Below, piece by piece: positions 52,633 to 62,361 of a DNA stretch of 64,000 nt. Position 1 is the stretch's first letter; every line of letters begins with the position of its first letter. The stretch comes from CAWCDJ01 sp963836015. Its GTDB lineage: Bacteria; Acidobacteriota; Terriglobia; Bryobacterales; Bryobacteraceae. Location: NCBI GenBank assembly GCA_963836015.1, contig CAWIIF010000006.1, forward strand, positions 62,001-126,000, given 5' to 3'. Under the pieces are notes generated by a model, which had not been told where the DNA came from, did no database searches, and saw only the letters and a program-made list of their open reading frames with translations. Position numbers and translations under genes: made by a program.

Positions 52633-53657
52633 CGATCGCGCTGGACGCAACCTACAGCATCGGTGACGAAATCTCGGGTGTGGGGCTTTATTCCCGGCAG
52701 ATTCTGGCCGGGCTGGCCCGGACCCATCCCGAAACCCGGTTCGACTTATATTACCGGCCCCACCGCTACCTGCGGGCAGGCCGGTTGGAGCGGCCGCCGA
52801 ATTCCCGGCGGCGTCTTCTGGCGGGGCCTTTCGGACCGCGCCGGGCCGATCTGTTTCACGCCCTCAACCAGCGCCTGCCGGAGATCCCGCTGCGGCGATC
52901 GGTGGCGACTTTCCACGACCTTTTCGTGATGACCGGGGAGTACTCCACTCCCGAGTTCCGCGAGCGCTTCACAGCGCAGGCGCGCCACGCCGCCGCGCGC
53001 GCCGACGCCATTATCGCGGTTTCGGATTTCACACGGTCGCAGGTGGTCTCGCTCCTGGGAGTGCCAGGGTCGAAGGTGCACGTGGTGCACCACGGCACAC
53101 GCGAGCTACCGCGTCCGGCACGCGAACGGCAGCGCGTGATTCTCAACGTTGGCGCTATTCAGACACGCAAGAACATCGCGCGGCTGGTCGAGGCCTTCGA
53201 AACCGTGGACGACGAATGGACGCTGGTGCTGGCCGGCTCGCACGGCTATGGATCGGCGGAGATCCTGTCGCGCATCGACAGCAGCCCGGCGCGCGGCCGC
53301 ATTCGGGTCACCGGCTATGTCACCCCGGAGGAGCTGGCCGGCTGGTACGCGACCGCCATGATCTTCGCGTTCCCTTCGCTCGACGAGGGCTTCGGTATGC
53401 CGCTGCTCGAGGCCATGTCCGCGGGTGTGCCGGTCCTGACTTCCAACCGCTCGGCCTTGCCTGAAGTGGCGGGTGACGCAGCGCTGCTCGTGGATCCGGA
53501 GGATGGGGAAGCTTTGTCGAAGGCGCTCCGGGAATTAGTCCGGAACTCGGAACTGAGGGAGGATCTGGCGCGACGCGGCGCCGAACGCGCCCGGCTGTTT
53601 ACCTGGGAAAAAGCCGTTGGCGCGACCTGGGAGGTCTATCGGACTCTGCTGGCCTGA
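52629..53657 (+). CDS. Glycosyltransferase family 4 (GT-B fold)
   Basis: The product is 342 residues from GTG 52629 (GTGA overlap with the activator stop). The N-terminal domain begins MTIALDATYSIGDEISGVGLYSRQILAGLA, matching the acceptor-binding half. The C-terminal donor-binding half has NVGAIQTRKNIARLVEAFETV, RVTGYVTPEELAGWYATAMIFAFPSLDEGFGMPLLEAMSAGVPVLTSNRSALPEVAGDAALLVDPED, the EX7E motif region. It probably transfers a nucleotide-sugar-derived residue during exopolysaccharide or LPS-type glycan assembly. The coupling to a sigma-54 activator suggests regulated polysaccharide synthesis. Confidence 0.92.
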   Translation: MTIALDATYSIGDEISGVGLYSRQILAGLARTHPETRFDLYYRPHRYLRAGRLERPPNSRRRLLAGPFGPRRADLFHALNQRLPEIPLRRSVATFHDLFVMTGEYSTPEFRERFTAQARHAAARADAIIAVSDFTRSQVVSLLGVPGSKVHVVHHGTRELPRPARERQRVILNVGAIQTRKNIARLVEAFETVDDEWTLVLAGSHGYGSAEILSRIDSSPARGRIRVTGYVTPEELAGWYATAMIFAFPSLDEGFGMPLLEAMSAGVPVLTSNRSALPEVAGDAALLVDPEDGEALSKALRELVRNSELREDLARRGAERARLFTWEKAVGATWEVYRTLLA

Positions 53658-53667
53658 TGGTCCATGG

Positions 53668-53982
53668 TCAGCGATTTTCTTCGTCTACCGCGATCTTCAA
53701 AGCGCGCAGGAAGCGGTGATCCTGCGAGGTGAATTTGATTTTGCCCGCGGCCTCAAAGGTCCGCTTAGGCTGCTCCTCCGTTACTTCGGCCGGCTCCTCT
53801 TCTTCTTCCTCCGCGTTTTCGTCCCTCCGGTTGAAGCCGATCGTCGCTTCCAAAACCAGGAAGACATCGTAGCCGGCACGCTTGATTTCGCCGATCGCCT
53901 CCGCGATCCGGTCGGACTCGGAAAGGGAATCGTTGATCGCGTTTCCCAGTTCCTGCATCAGGTGTTTCAATGGTTCTTCCAC
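53668..53982 (-). CDS. Acidic protein of unknown function
   Basis: The product is 104 residues. The N-terminal half (MEEPLKHLMQELGNAINDSLSESDRIAEAIGEIKRAGYDVFLVLEATIGF) looks like a helix followed by a beta strand. A run of Glu (ENAEEEEEEPAEVTEEQ) precedes a short basic/hydrophobic segment (FTSQDHRFLRALKIAV). The product is cytosolic. Similar small proteins with an N-terminal MxxxLxxLxxELGxAINxSL pattern occur in acidobacteria, with no assigned role. The gene is convergent with the glycosyltransferase (10 bases apart) and divergent from the small membrane protein at 54171. Confidence 0.65.
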   Translation of the reverse strand: MEEPLKHLMQELGNAINDSLSESDRIAEAIGEIKRAGYDVFLVLEATIGFNRRDENAEEEEEEPAEVTEEQPKRTFEAAGKIKFTSQDHRFLRALKIAVDEENR

Positions 53983-54000
53983 AGAATACTCCCTTACCTA

Positions 54001-54049
54001 GTGGATGCGCCGGGAACTACCGGCGTTCCACCTGTGGGCCCGCATCCAC
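54001..54049. repeat. Nested inverted repeats in a divergent intergenic region
   Basis: The outer arms GTGGATGCG (54001-54009) and CGCATCCAC (54041-54049) are perfectly complementary. Inside them, CGCCGG-GAACTA-CCGGCG forms a second, partly overlapping stem-loop. It lies between the divergent gene starts at 53982 and 54171. It could be an RNA structure in a leader or a dyad-symmetric operator. Confidence 0.4.
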
Positions 54050-54170
54050 CCGTTCCGATTGTAGTGGAGCCGCCTCCGGTTCACAAGCAGCAACCAAAAG
54101 GTTTATCGGCAATTTTGCGGCCACGCATGAGGACCCCGTCGTACGATCAGCCGTTTGGTACGATGGTGGC

Positions 54171-54430
54171 GTGTGGAAGCGTCAAGCACTGCGGCACGGG
54201 CGGGAGTTTGTCCGGCACGTAGTACCGGCCGTGGTGAAGCCGGCTCGAACTCTCTGGAACGAAGTCATTGGTTTTATTTTCTGTTGTTTCGGAGTTATTT
54301 TCGGGTTTAAAGCGGTGCGTTACGCGATCGATGGGGAAAATGAGCGCCTGCTGATCGCCGGCTTCTGTACCGCGCTCATGTTGTGGTTCGGAGTCAGTTC
54401 GTTTTTGCGCGCGCGCAAGATTTCCAGATC

Positions 54431-54434
<4 letters not shown>
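54171..54434 (+). CDS. Small membrane protein of unknown function
   Basis: The product is 87 residues from GTG 54171. It has a basic N-terminal region (WKRQALRHGREFVRHVVPAVVKPARTLWNE) and two hydrophobic helices (VIGFIFCCFGVIFGFKAV and LLIAGFCTALMLWFGVSSFL), ending in a basic RARKISRS tail. TACGAT at 54159-54164 lies six bases before the GTG. The stop overlaps the mutase start by four bases, so it is translated together with that gene. No family was recognised. Confidence 0.6.
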
Positions 54435-55930
<1,496 letters not shown>

Positions 55931-55951
55931 GCCCCGCGCCGGGCTCCGCCT

Positions 55952-58054
55952 TCACGATTCCGGGGACGCCGTACGGGAGTTGCCCACCCTGGCCGTCCTG
56001 TCCTGGCCTGACTCCCTTGCCGGGAAAAACAGTTGAACCGATGTTCCCGCGACCAGCGTCGATGTCAGCCGTACCGCGCCCTTATGCGCCCGCATGATGC
56101 CCAATACTTCCGATAACCCGAGACCCCGGCCCAGGAACTTCGTACTGAAAAACGGATCGAACGCTCGTTCCACGATCTCCGGAGGCATCCCTGGTCCCCG
56201 GTCCGCCACCTCCACCCGGACATAGGCTCCCGGCTGGAAGTTCTCGTCCGGCAAAGTCAGTTGAGGCTCCTTTCCGGACAACTCGCACCGATCCACACGA
56301 ACCTCGATGGCGCCACCTTCCGGAGCCGTCGCCTCCGCTGCATTCAGGACCAGGTTCCGCAGCACCTGCCGTACTTCATCGGCGTCTGCCAGGATGTCGG
56401 GCACTTGGGGAGCGACAGCGAGCCGGATCGTGGCCTTCGGCGCTGCCAGGGTCGAGAGCCATGACTCCATGCCCCGGACCGTCTCGCCCAAATTCGTCGG
56501 CCGCAAGGTGTGAGAGGAGTGCCCGGTGTACGCCAGCACCTTTTGAATCAGCTTGCTGGCCTGCTGCGCGGAGTCCATCGAGGCCGCGATGTGCTGCCCT
56601 GCTTCAGTCTCCCTGGGAACGCAGTCCGCCGCCAGCGAAGCGTGTCCGAGGATGCCCGTCAGGAGATTGTTGAAGTCGTGCGCGATTCCGGCGGCCATGG
56701 CGCCCAGGCTCTTCATCCGCTCGGCGCGTTTCAGCCGCTGCTCCAGGCGCTTCCGTTCGGAGATATCCACGCACGCATTCAGAACCCCCCGCACACGCGT
56801 GTTCTCATCGAACACCGGTGCGGCGAATGAGAGCACATCGAGCACCGTGCCGTCCCCGCGCACGATCTGGTCCTCTGCGCCGAGAACGCTCTTGCCCGTC
56901 GCCGAGGCGACCTGTATGGGCAGCTCGCCCGGAAGGAGTTCGCGCCCGTTCCGGGTGATGCGATACGGCCAACTCACCCTATCCTCGGCGCTCTGGGAGA
57001 TACTGCCCCCCGGGGGCACGCCGAGCATGTTGGCCAGCGCCGGGTTCACCCGGATGCTCCGGCAATCCGGCTCGTTTGCCACCGCAATTCCGATCGGAAT
57101 GACCTCCAACAGCGTTTCAAAGTCGGCTACCTTCCGGCTGAGCTCCCGATTCAGGTCGCGGATCTCTACCTCGGCTCGGGCGCGCCGCTCCACTTCGCTT
57201 TCCAGGGCCGCATTGACCCTCTCCAGCGCAGAGGACCACCGTTGCGATAACGCGAGCAAGACGATGAACGAATAGATGAGCGCTCCGACAACCCCGATGA
57301 CCGCCACGATCAGGCCGCGGAACTCGCGAAAGTAGTGCAGCGGCACATTCAGGTCCAGTGTCCAGACCCGATTCGCTAAGGGGATCTCCGCGCGCGCGCT
57401 GTGTTCCGCCCGTTGCGCTGCCTGGCCGCTCCCAAAGATGGGCCGGCCGCCCGCCGCGATCGTGATCCGCTGCTCCTGCAGTGTGGCGCCCTTGGCGGCC
57501 GCCGAAACCAGGGCAGTCGCATCGTAAAGCCCAAGAACGTATCCTCGAACCCGGCGGCCCCGTTCCACGGGAAAGCACACATAAACGGCGGGACCGCCCC
57601 CCGGAGATGGGAGCACTTCCGAGATGGCGATGGGCCGGCCGTTCTGTACGGTGGCGATTTCCCCGAGAACCTTGTTGTCGGGCCGGGTTTGCAACGTGTT
57701 CGGAGTTGCTCCGGGCACTGCCGACCACACTTGACGTCCCTTTGTGTCGACCCAGATGGCTTCGCGCAATCCGGGCGACTGCGAGAGAAACAACTGGCCG
57801 TCGGTAGCCCAGTCCTCCGGCGCAGCAGGTTTTCCCTGAGTGAGCCACCATTGTCCCAGACGCTCCAGAGGCTCAATCGCGGCGAGCACGCCCGCCTGCA
57901 CCTGCATGGCGATGCGGTGTGCGTGAGCGTCGGTCGAAGACCGCAACTCAGCCTGCTCCCGACTGACGACTTTGGTGCAAAGGAGAACCGCCGCCACCAG
58001 GCCCGACACGAGGACCAGGGTGGAGATTATCCGCAGTACAATAAACCGCCGCAT
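55952..58054 (-). CDS. Membrane sensor histidine kinase with PAS domain
   Basis: The product is about 700 residues from ATG 58054 (an ATG at 58066 is an alternative). It has a first membrane helix (FIVLRIISTLVLVSGLVAAVLLC), a large extracytoplasmic sensor region of about 230 residues (to LNVPLHYFREFRG), a second helix (LIVAVIGVVGALIYSFIVLLAL), a coiled coil, a PAS domain (TLLEVIPIGIAVANEPDCRSIRVNPALANMLG), and the H-box GAMAAGIAHDFNNLLTGILGH. The ATPase follows, with NLVLNAAEATAP, VADRGPGMPPEIVERAFDPFFSTKFLGRGLGLSEVLG. No receiver domain is attached. The nearest receiver in the window is the single-domain protein at 26389. Confidence 0.92.
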   Translation of the reverse strand: MRRFIVLRIISTLVLVSGLVAAVLLCTKVVSREQAELRSSTDAHAHRIAMQVQAGVLAAIEPLERLGQWWLTQGKPAAPEDWATDGQLFLSQSPGLREAIWVDTKGRQVWSAVPGATPNTLQTRPDNKVLGEIATVQNGRPIAISEVLPSPGGGPAVYVCFPVERGRRVRGYVLGLYDATALVSAAAKGATLQEQRITIAAGGRPIFGSGQAAQRAEHSARAEIPLANRVWTLDLNVPLHYFREFRGLIVAVIGVVGALIYSFIVLLALSQRWSSALERVNAALESEVERRARAEVEIRDLNRELSRKVADFETLLEVIPIGIAVANEPDCRSIRVNPALANMLGVPPGGSISQSAEDRVSWPYRITRNGRELLPGELPIQVASATGKSVLGAEDQIVRGDGTVLDVLSFAAPVFDENTRVRGVLNACVDISERKRLEQRLKRAERMKSLGAMAAGIAHDFNNLLTGILGHASLAADCVPRETEAGQHIAASMDSAQQASKLIQKVLAYTGHSSHTLRPTNLGETVRGMESWLSTLAAPKATIRLAVAPQVPDILADADEVRQVLRNLVLNAAEATAPEGGAIEVRVDRCELSGKEPQLTLPDENFQPGAYVRVEVADRGPGMPPEIVERAFDPFFSTKFLGRGLGLSEVLGIMRAHKGAVRLTSTLVAGTSVQLFFPARESGQDRTARVGNSRTASPES

Positions 58055-58149
58055 AACCCATCCCATTGGTACTATATACTCTAGTACTCGGTGAGACGGG
58101 GGATTATAGCACGTGGCTTTTCGTACTCGGGCGACGCAATACGTTTTGG

Positions 58150-58614
58150 CTAGGCGGCTCCCGAGATAACGTCGTTCAGGGCAACCGGCAGCAGGACGTC
58201 CGCCTTGCGGCGCCTGCGCCGCTCGCGCAGACCGGCGCGGTGCATGATGCGGCCGACGTGGTCCGGGTCGTAGCGCACGCCAAAGCGTGCAAAAATGGCC
58301 TCGGCGAACCGAACCGTGGTCCAGCGCTCGGCCTCGAAACCGGCGGCTTGCGGCCCAGCCTGGTAAAGTTCGGCCAACCCTTGGAGTTGATCCCTGGTCA
58401 GGCGGCTGGGACGGCCCGGCGCGCGGCGTTTGCGCAACGCCTCCACGCCTTTTCCGGACAGGGCCCGGTGCCACCGCGACGCGGTCGTGCGGCTTACGCC
58501 GAATTTACGGGCGACCTGAGACTGAGTCAGCCCCTCTTGCAGGTCCTGAGCGGCCATCAGGCGCCTGCGTTCCATTTCATCGCGAGTCAGAAGGCTTTCA
58601 GCGGTTGTATCCAT
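58150..58614 (-). CDS. IS630-type helix-turn-helix protein, probable transposase N-terminal remnant
   Basis: The product is 154 residues. It matches the N-terminal half of IS630-family transposases: an HTH (QEGLTQSQVARKFGVSRTTASRWHRALSGKGVEALRKRRAPGRPSRLT) followed by a winged-helix segment (WTTVRFAEAIFARFGVRYDPDHVGRIMHRAGLRERRRRR). The DDE catalytic half, which normally follows within another about 180 residues, is absent: after the RRRRR stretch the frame ends (KADVLLPVALNDVISGAA) and the histidine kinase gene begins 96 bases later. No terminal inverted repeats were found. It could be a degenerated IS or an orphan regulator. Confidence 0.7.
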   Translation of the reverse strand: MDTTAESLLTRDEMERRRLMAAQDLQEGLTQSQVARKFGVSRTTASRWHRALSGKGVEALRKRRAPGRPSRLTRDQLQGLAELYQAGPQAAGFEAERWTTVRFAEAIFARFGVRYDPDHVGRIMHRAGLRERRRRRKADVLLPVALNDVISGAA

Positions 58615-58674
58615 GTCTTCTTGCGCGGTGACTTGAGTGCCAGAGCGATTACAGCATATCAGAAAACATTCTCA

Positions 58675-58694
58675 CTGCAAATTGTTTTTTGCAG
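58675..58694 (+). repeat. Short inverted repeat upstream of the TonB-receptor gene
   Basis: CTGCAAA (58675-58681) and TTTGCAG (58688-58694), with a six-base loop, lie in the 232-base A+T-rich region between the HTH remnant and the receptor gene. They could be an operator-like dyad. TATACT at 58783-58788 is a possible -10 box for the receptor, without a clear -35. Confidence 0.35.
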
Positions 58695-58846
58695 AACCGC
58701 CGCGGAAAGCGCCCGGATATCGGGAGTACGCAAGATAGTTAAAATCGCCAAAAGCCCCCTTTTTTTCCGTTAACGCCCGCTGTATACTTGTCCCCAGCTT
58801 AATAGGGGATTCTGGTCTTCTATCGTCGTAACGAGGTGACTCAGGA

Positions 58847-61800
58847 ATGCTACGTCGCAGCCTGCCGGCGGTGTTGTCCGCCTTTTTGATTCTTGTGTTT
58901 ACAGGATTTGCCCAAGAGTTCCGCGGCAGCTTGAGCGGCCGGATCATCGACCAGCAACAGGCTGTCATTCCCGGCGCTAAAATCGTCGCTACCGAGACGG
59001 AAACCGGCGCCAAGTCCCAGACTCAAAGCAATGCGGACGGCACCTACGTCCTGCCGTTTCTGCCGCCCGGGCCCTACTCCGTCTCGGCCGAGGCCGCCGG
59101 CTTCAAACGCTATGTAAACAATAGCGTTCGCATCACGACGAATGAGCGCGAGCAGATCGACATCCAACTCGAAGTCGGCACCGTGGATCAATCGGTGACG
59201 GTTTCCGCCGAATCGTCGATGCTCGATACCGCCACCGCGAGCACCGGCCAGGTGATCAACACCCGGTCCATCGAGAACCTGCCGATCAACGGCCGGGCGC
59301 CGCTGACCCTGGCGCAGCTCGCGTTCGGCGTGACGCCGAACTCCGATCCGAAATTCTCGCGGCCGTTCGACAACGCCGGGCCCTCGGGCTTCTCGATGGG
59401 CGGCGCGCCGAACCAGAGCAACGAGCTGCTGATCGACGGCTCCCCCGATACGACCCGCAACGCGCGCGTGGCCTACAACCCCCCGCCTGACGCCGTGCAG
59501 GAAATCAAAGTCGAAGCTTTTCAGGCTGATGCGGCATATGGGCACACCGGTGGCGGCACCGTGAACGTGGTGATGCGCGGCGGGACCAACTCGGTCCACG
59601 GCAGCCTCTACGAGTTCAACCAGGTTTCCAAGCTGGCTGCCACCCCCTGGTTCACGAACAAGGCGGGCCAGAAGAAGTCGCAGAGCATCTTCAACCAGTG
59701 GGGCCTGACCGCGGGTGGACCGATCTGGATTCCGAAAGTCATCAACGGGAAAGACAAGCTCTTCTTCTTCTTCGGCTACGAAGGCATTCACGATGCCTTC
59801 CCCGAGCCGCAGACACAGACCGTGGCCACCGCGGCCGAGCGCGCCGGCGACTTTTCGCAGCTTCTTTCCGTGGGCGCCAACTACGCGATCTACGATCCCC
59901 TGAGCGGCGTGAAACAAAGCAATGGTCGTGTTCAGCGTACGGTCTTCCCGCAAAACATGATTCCGGGCAGCCGGGTAAGCGGCATCGCCAAGGGGCTGGT
60001 GGACTTCATCCCGCTGCCCAATCAGCCGGGACAGGTCGACGGCAACCAGAACTACATCGACAGCTCGACCCGCCGCGACGTGTTCGACGGCGAATTGGGC
60101 CGCCTGGATTACAACATCAGCGACCGCCACAAGTTCTTCTACAGCTTCCGACACAATTACCGCGTGGAAGACCGCAACAACCACTACCACAACATCGCGA
60201 CCGGAAACCTGCTGAACCGCATCAACTGGGGCAGCACCTTCGATGACGTGTTCACGATCTCCCCCACCATGGTGTCGAACATCCGGCTCAACTGGACGCG
60301 CTTTACGGAAGCCAACGACAAGCCGAGTGCCGGCTTCGATTTCACCAAGCTCGGGTTCCCGGGCTACACCGCGGCGGCCTCGCAGCGGCTGGTGATGCCG
60401 ATCGTGGACCTGAACCGGTACAGCGACTGGGGCGACAATGCCGGCGATCGCACGCCGTTCGACAGCTTCCAGCTTTTCGGCACCCTGACCAAGGTCCACG
60501 GCAGCCATACGCTGAAGGTCGGGGCGGACGTCCGGGAGTACCGCGAGAGCTCCGCCAGCTATGGCAATTCCGGCGGCCAGTACATCTTCCGCGAAGACTA
60601 CACGCGCGGCCCGCTGGACAACTCGACGGCCTCGCCGATCGGTCAGGACCTGGCGTCGTTCATGCTCGGCTACCCCACCGGCGGCGGCTTCGACATCAAC
60701 ACCTTCCGCACCAACCAGGCCAAATATTACGCCGTGTTCGTCCAGGATGACTTCCGCCCGCGCTCCAACCTGACCTTCAACCTGGGGCTGCGGTTCGAGG
60801 GCGACCTCGGGACTACGGAGCGGTTCAACCGGTCGGTCGCCGGCTTCGATGCCAACGCCGGCACCTCGATCACTTCGGCCGTCCAGGCTGCCTATGCGGC
60901 TAAGCCGGTCGCCGGCGGCCCGGCACAGCTTACCCCGAAGGGCGGGTTGCTTTTTGCCGGAGCGAACGGGAATACGGTTTACAGTCCGAAATACGGGTAC
61001 TTCAGCCCGCGGTTCGGGTTGGCCTGGACCCCCGGCGGCGCAGGCCACGGCCTCGTGATCCGCGCCGGCTTCGGCGTCTTCGTCGCGCCGATCGGGACCA
61101 TCGGGATCAATCAGCCCGGTTTCAGCCAGAACACCTCGATTCTAGGGTCGGGCACGACCGGCGGACTCACGCCCGCGGTCACGCTCTCGAATCCATTCCC
61201 GACCGGAATCCAGCAGCCTACGGGCGCCTCGCAAGGCGTGGATACGTTCCTCGGAAAGAGCATCACGTTCTACAACCCGCACCCGCTGAACCCGTACTCG
61301 ATCCGTTGGAACCTGGACATTCAGAAAGCCATCGGGAAAGGCGCCGTGTTCGAGATCGGCTACACCGGCAACCACTACGTGCACCTGCCGATCGACCAGA
61401 ACCTCAACGGCGTTCCGGCGCAATACCTGAGCACGTCGCTGGTTCGCGACCAGGCGGTGATCGACCGCAACTCGTCCAATGTGACGAATCCCTTCGCGGG
61501 CCTGCTGCCGGGCACGAACCTCAGCGGCTCCACCATAGGGTTCAGCCAGCTGGTGCTGCCGTTCCCTCAATTCACGGGCGTCACCATGCAGGCCAACAAC
61601 GCCGGGGAATCCTATTTCCACGCGCTGCAGACGCGCGTCGAAAAGCGATTCTCGGCCGGCTTCCAGATCCTGGCCAACTACCAGTTCAGCCGGACCATGG
61701 CGAAAGACCGTTACATGAATAACACTTTCGGTCCACTCGAAAAGCGTCCGGCCGATATCGACCGTCCGCACCGTTTCGTCACCAGCTTCAGTTACGAGCT

Positions 61801-62296
61801 GCCATTCGGCAAGGGCAAACCGGTTCTGGGTTCGCCCTCCGGCGCCGGCGGAGCCGTCCTCGACCGGATTGTGGGAGGCTGGGTGATCAACGGCATCTAC
61901 AGCTACGAGAGCGGCGGCCCGTCCGGCGACTGGGGCGACATGATCTACTTCGGTGGCCCGCTGAACTGGAATCCCAATAATGTGGACCGCGTATTCGATG
62001 TGACCCAGTTCAACCGGACTTCGTCGCAGCAGTTGTCCGACCATCTCCGCACGTTCCCGACCCGCTTTTCGAACCTGCGCCTGCCGCCGACCAACAACTT
62101 CGATTCCTCGATCATGAAGAACACGCGCATCAAGGAGCGCTTTGCGCTCCAGTACCGGTGCGAGTTCTTCAACAGCTTCAATCACCCGGTATTCAACGGC
62201 CCGAACCTGAGCCCGACCAGCTCGGCGTTTGGGACCATCGGCAGCGTATACAACATCGAGCGGCACATCCAGATGGCGCTCCGCCTGACCTTCTGA
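58847..62296 (+). CDS. TonB-dependent receptor with N-terminal carboxypeptidase regulatory-like domain (Oar-like)
   Basis: The product is 1149 residues. A signal peptide (RRSLPAVLSAFLILVFTGFAQ) precedes a CarboxypepD_reg beta-sandwich (FRGSLSGRIIDQQQAVIPGAKIVATETETGAKSQTQSNADGTYVLPFLPPGPYSVSAEAAGFKRY). A plug domain (GQVINTRSIENLPINGRAPLTLAQLAFG; VQEIKVEAFQADAAYGHTGGGTVNVVMRGGTNSVHGSLYEF) and a long 22-strand-type barrel ending in LRLTF follow. These outer-membrane receptors are very numerous in acidobacteria, and their ligands (oligosaccharides, peptides, cobalamin or siderophores) are usually unknown. A hairpin follows the stop, and no SusD-like partner is adjacent. Confidence 0.93.
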   Translation: MLRRSLPAVLSAFLILVFTGFAQEFRGSLSGRIIDQQQAVIPGAKIVATETETGAKSQTQSNADGTYVLPFLPPGPYSVSAEAAGFKRYVNNSVRITTNEREQIDIQLEVGTVDQSVTVSAESSMLDTATASTGQVINTRSIENLPINGRAPLTLAQLAFGVTPNSDPKFSRPFDNAGPSGFSMGGAPNQSNELLIDGSPDTTRNARVAYNPPPDAVQEIKVEAFQADAAYGHTGGGTVNVVMRGGTNSVHGSLYEFNQVSKLAATPWFTNKAGQKKSQSIFNQWGLTAGGPIWIPKVINGKDKLFFFFGYEGIHDAFPEPQTQTVATAAERAGDFSQLLSVGANYAIYDPLSGVKQSNGRVQRTVFPQNMIPGSRVSGIAKGLVDFIPLPNQPGQVDGNQNYIDSSTRRDVFDGELGRLDYNISDRHKFFYSFRHNYRVEDRNNHYHNIATGNLLNRINWGSTFDDVFTISPTMVSNIRLNWTRFTEANDKPSAGFDFTKLGFPGYTAAASQRLVMPIVDLNRYSDWGDNAGDRTPFDSFQLFGTLTKVHGSHTLKVGADVREYRESSASYGNSGGQYIFREDYTRGPLDNSTASPIGQDLASFMLGYPTGGGFDINTFRTNQAKYYAVFVQDDFRPRSNLTFNLGLRFEGDLGTTERFNRSVAGFDANAGTSITSAVQAAYAAKPVAGGPAQLTPKGGLLFAGANGNTVYSPKYGYFSPRFGLAWTPGGAGHGLVIRAGFGVFVAPIGTIGINQPGFSQNTSILGSGTTGGLTPAVTLSNPFPTGIQQPTGASQGVDTFLGKSITFYNPHPLNPYSIRWNLDIQKAIGKGAVFEIGYTGNHYVHLPIDQNLNGVPAQYLSTSLVRDQAVIDRNSSNVTNPFAGLLPGTNLSGSTIGFSQLVLPFPQFTGVTMQANNAGESYFHALQTRVEKRFSAGFQILANYQFSRTMAKDRYMNNTFGPLEKRPADIDRPHRFVTSFSYELPFGKGKPVLGSPSGAGGAVLDRIVGGWVINGIYSYESGGPSGDWGDMIYFGGPLNWNPNNVDRVFDVTQFNRTSSQQLSDHLRTFPTRFSNLRLPPTNNFDSSIMKNTRIKERFALQYRCEFFNSFNHPVFNGPNLSPTSSAFGTIGSVYNIERHIQMALRLTF

Positions 62297-62307
62297 TCCT
62301 GACGGCG

Positions 62308-62339
62308 GGCAGCCCTCGACGCCGGCCGCGGGGGCTGCC
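62308..62339 (+). terminator. Hairpin after TonB-receptor gene
   Basis: GGCAGCCC (62308-62315) pairs with GGGCTGCC (62332-62339) around a 16-base loop containing GCCGGC. The hairpin starts 12 bases after the stop. There is no T-run. Confidence 0.5.
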
Positions 62340-62361
62340 TCACTGCTAACCTGGAAGGTTC

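Noticed and set aside
58150..58614. Complete insertion sequence
   Set aside because: No DDE catalytic domain, terminal inverted repeats or target-site duplication could be found around the HTH gene.
58850..61048. A 732-codon minus-strand frame opposite the TonB-dependent receptor gene
   Set aside because: The plus strand encodes an unmistakable receptor with signal peptide and plug; the minus-strand translation shows no domains.
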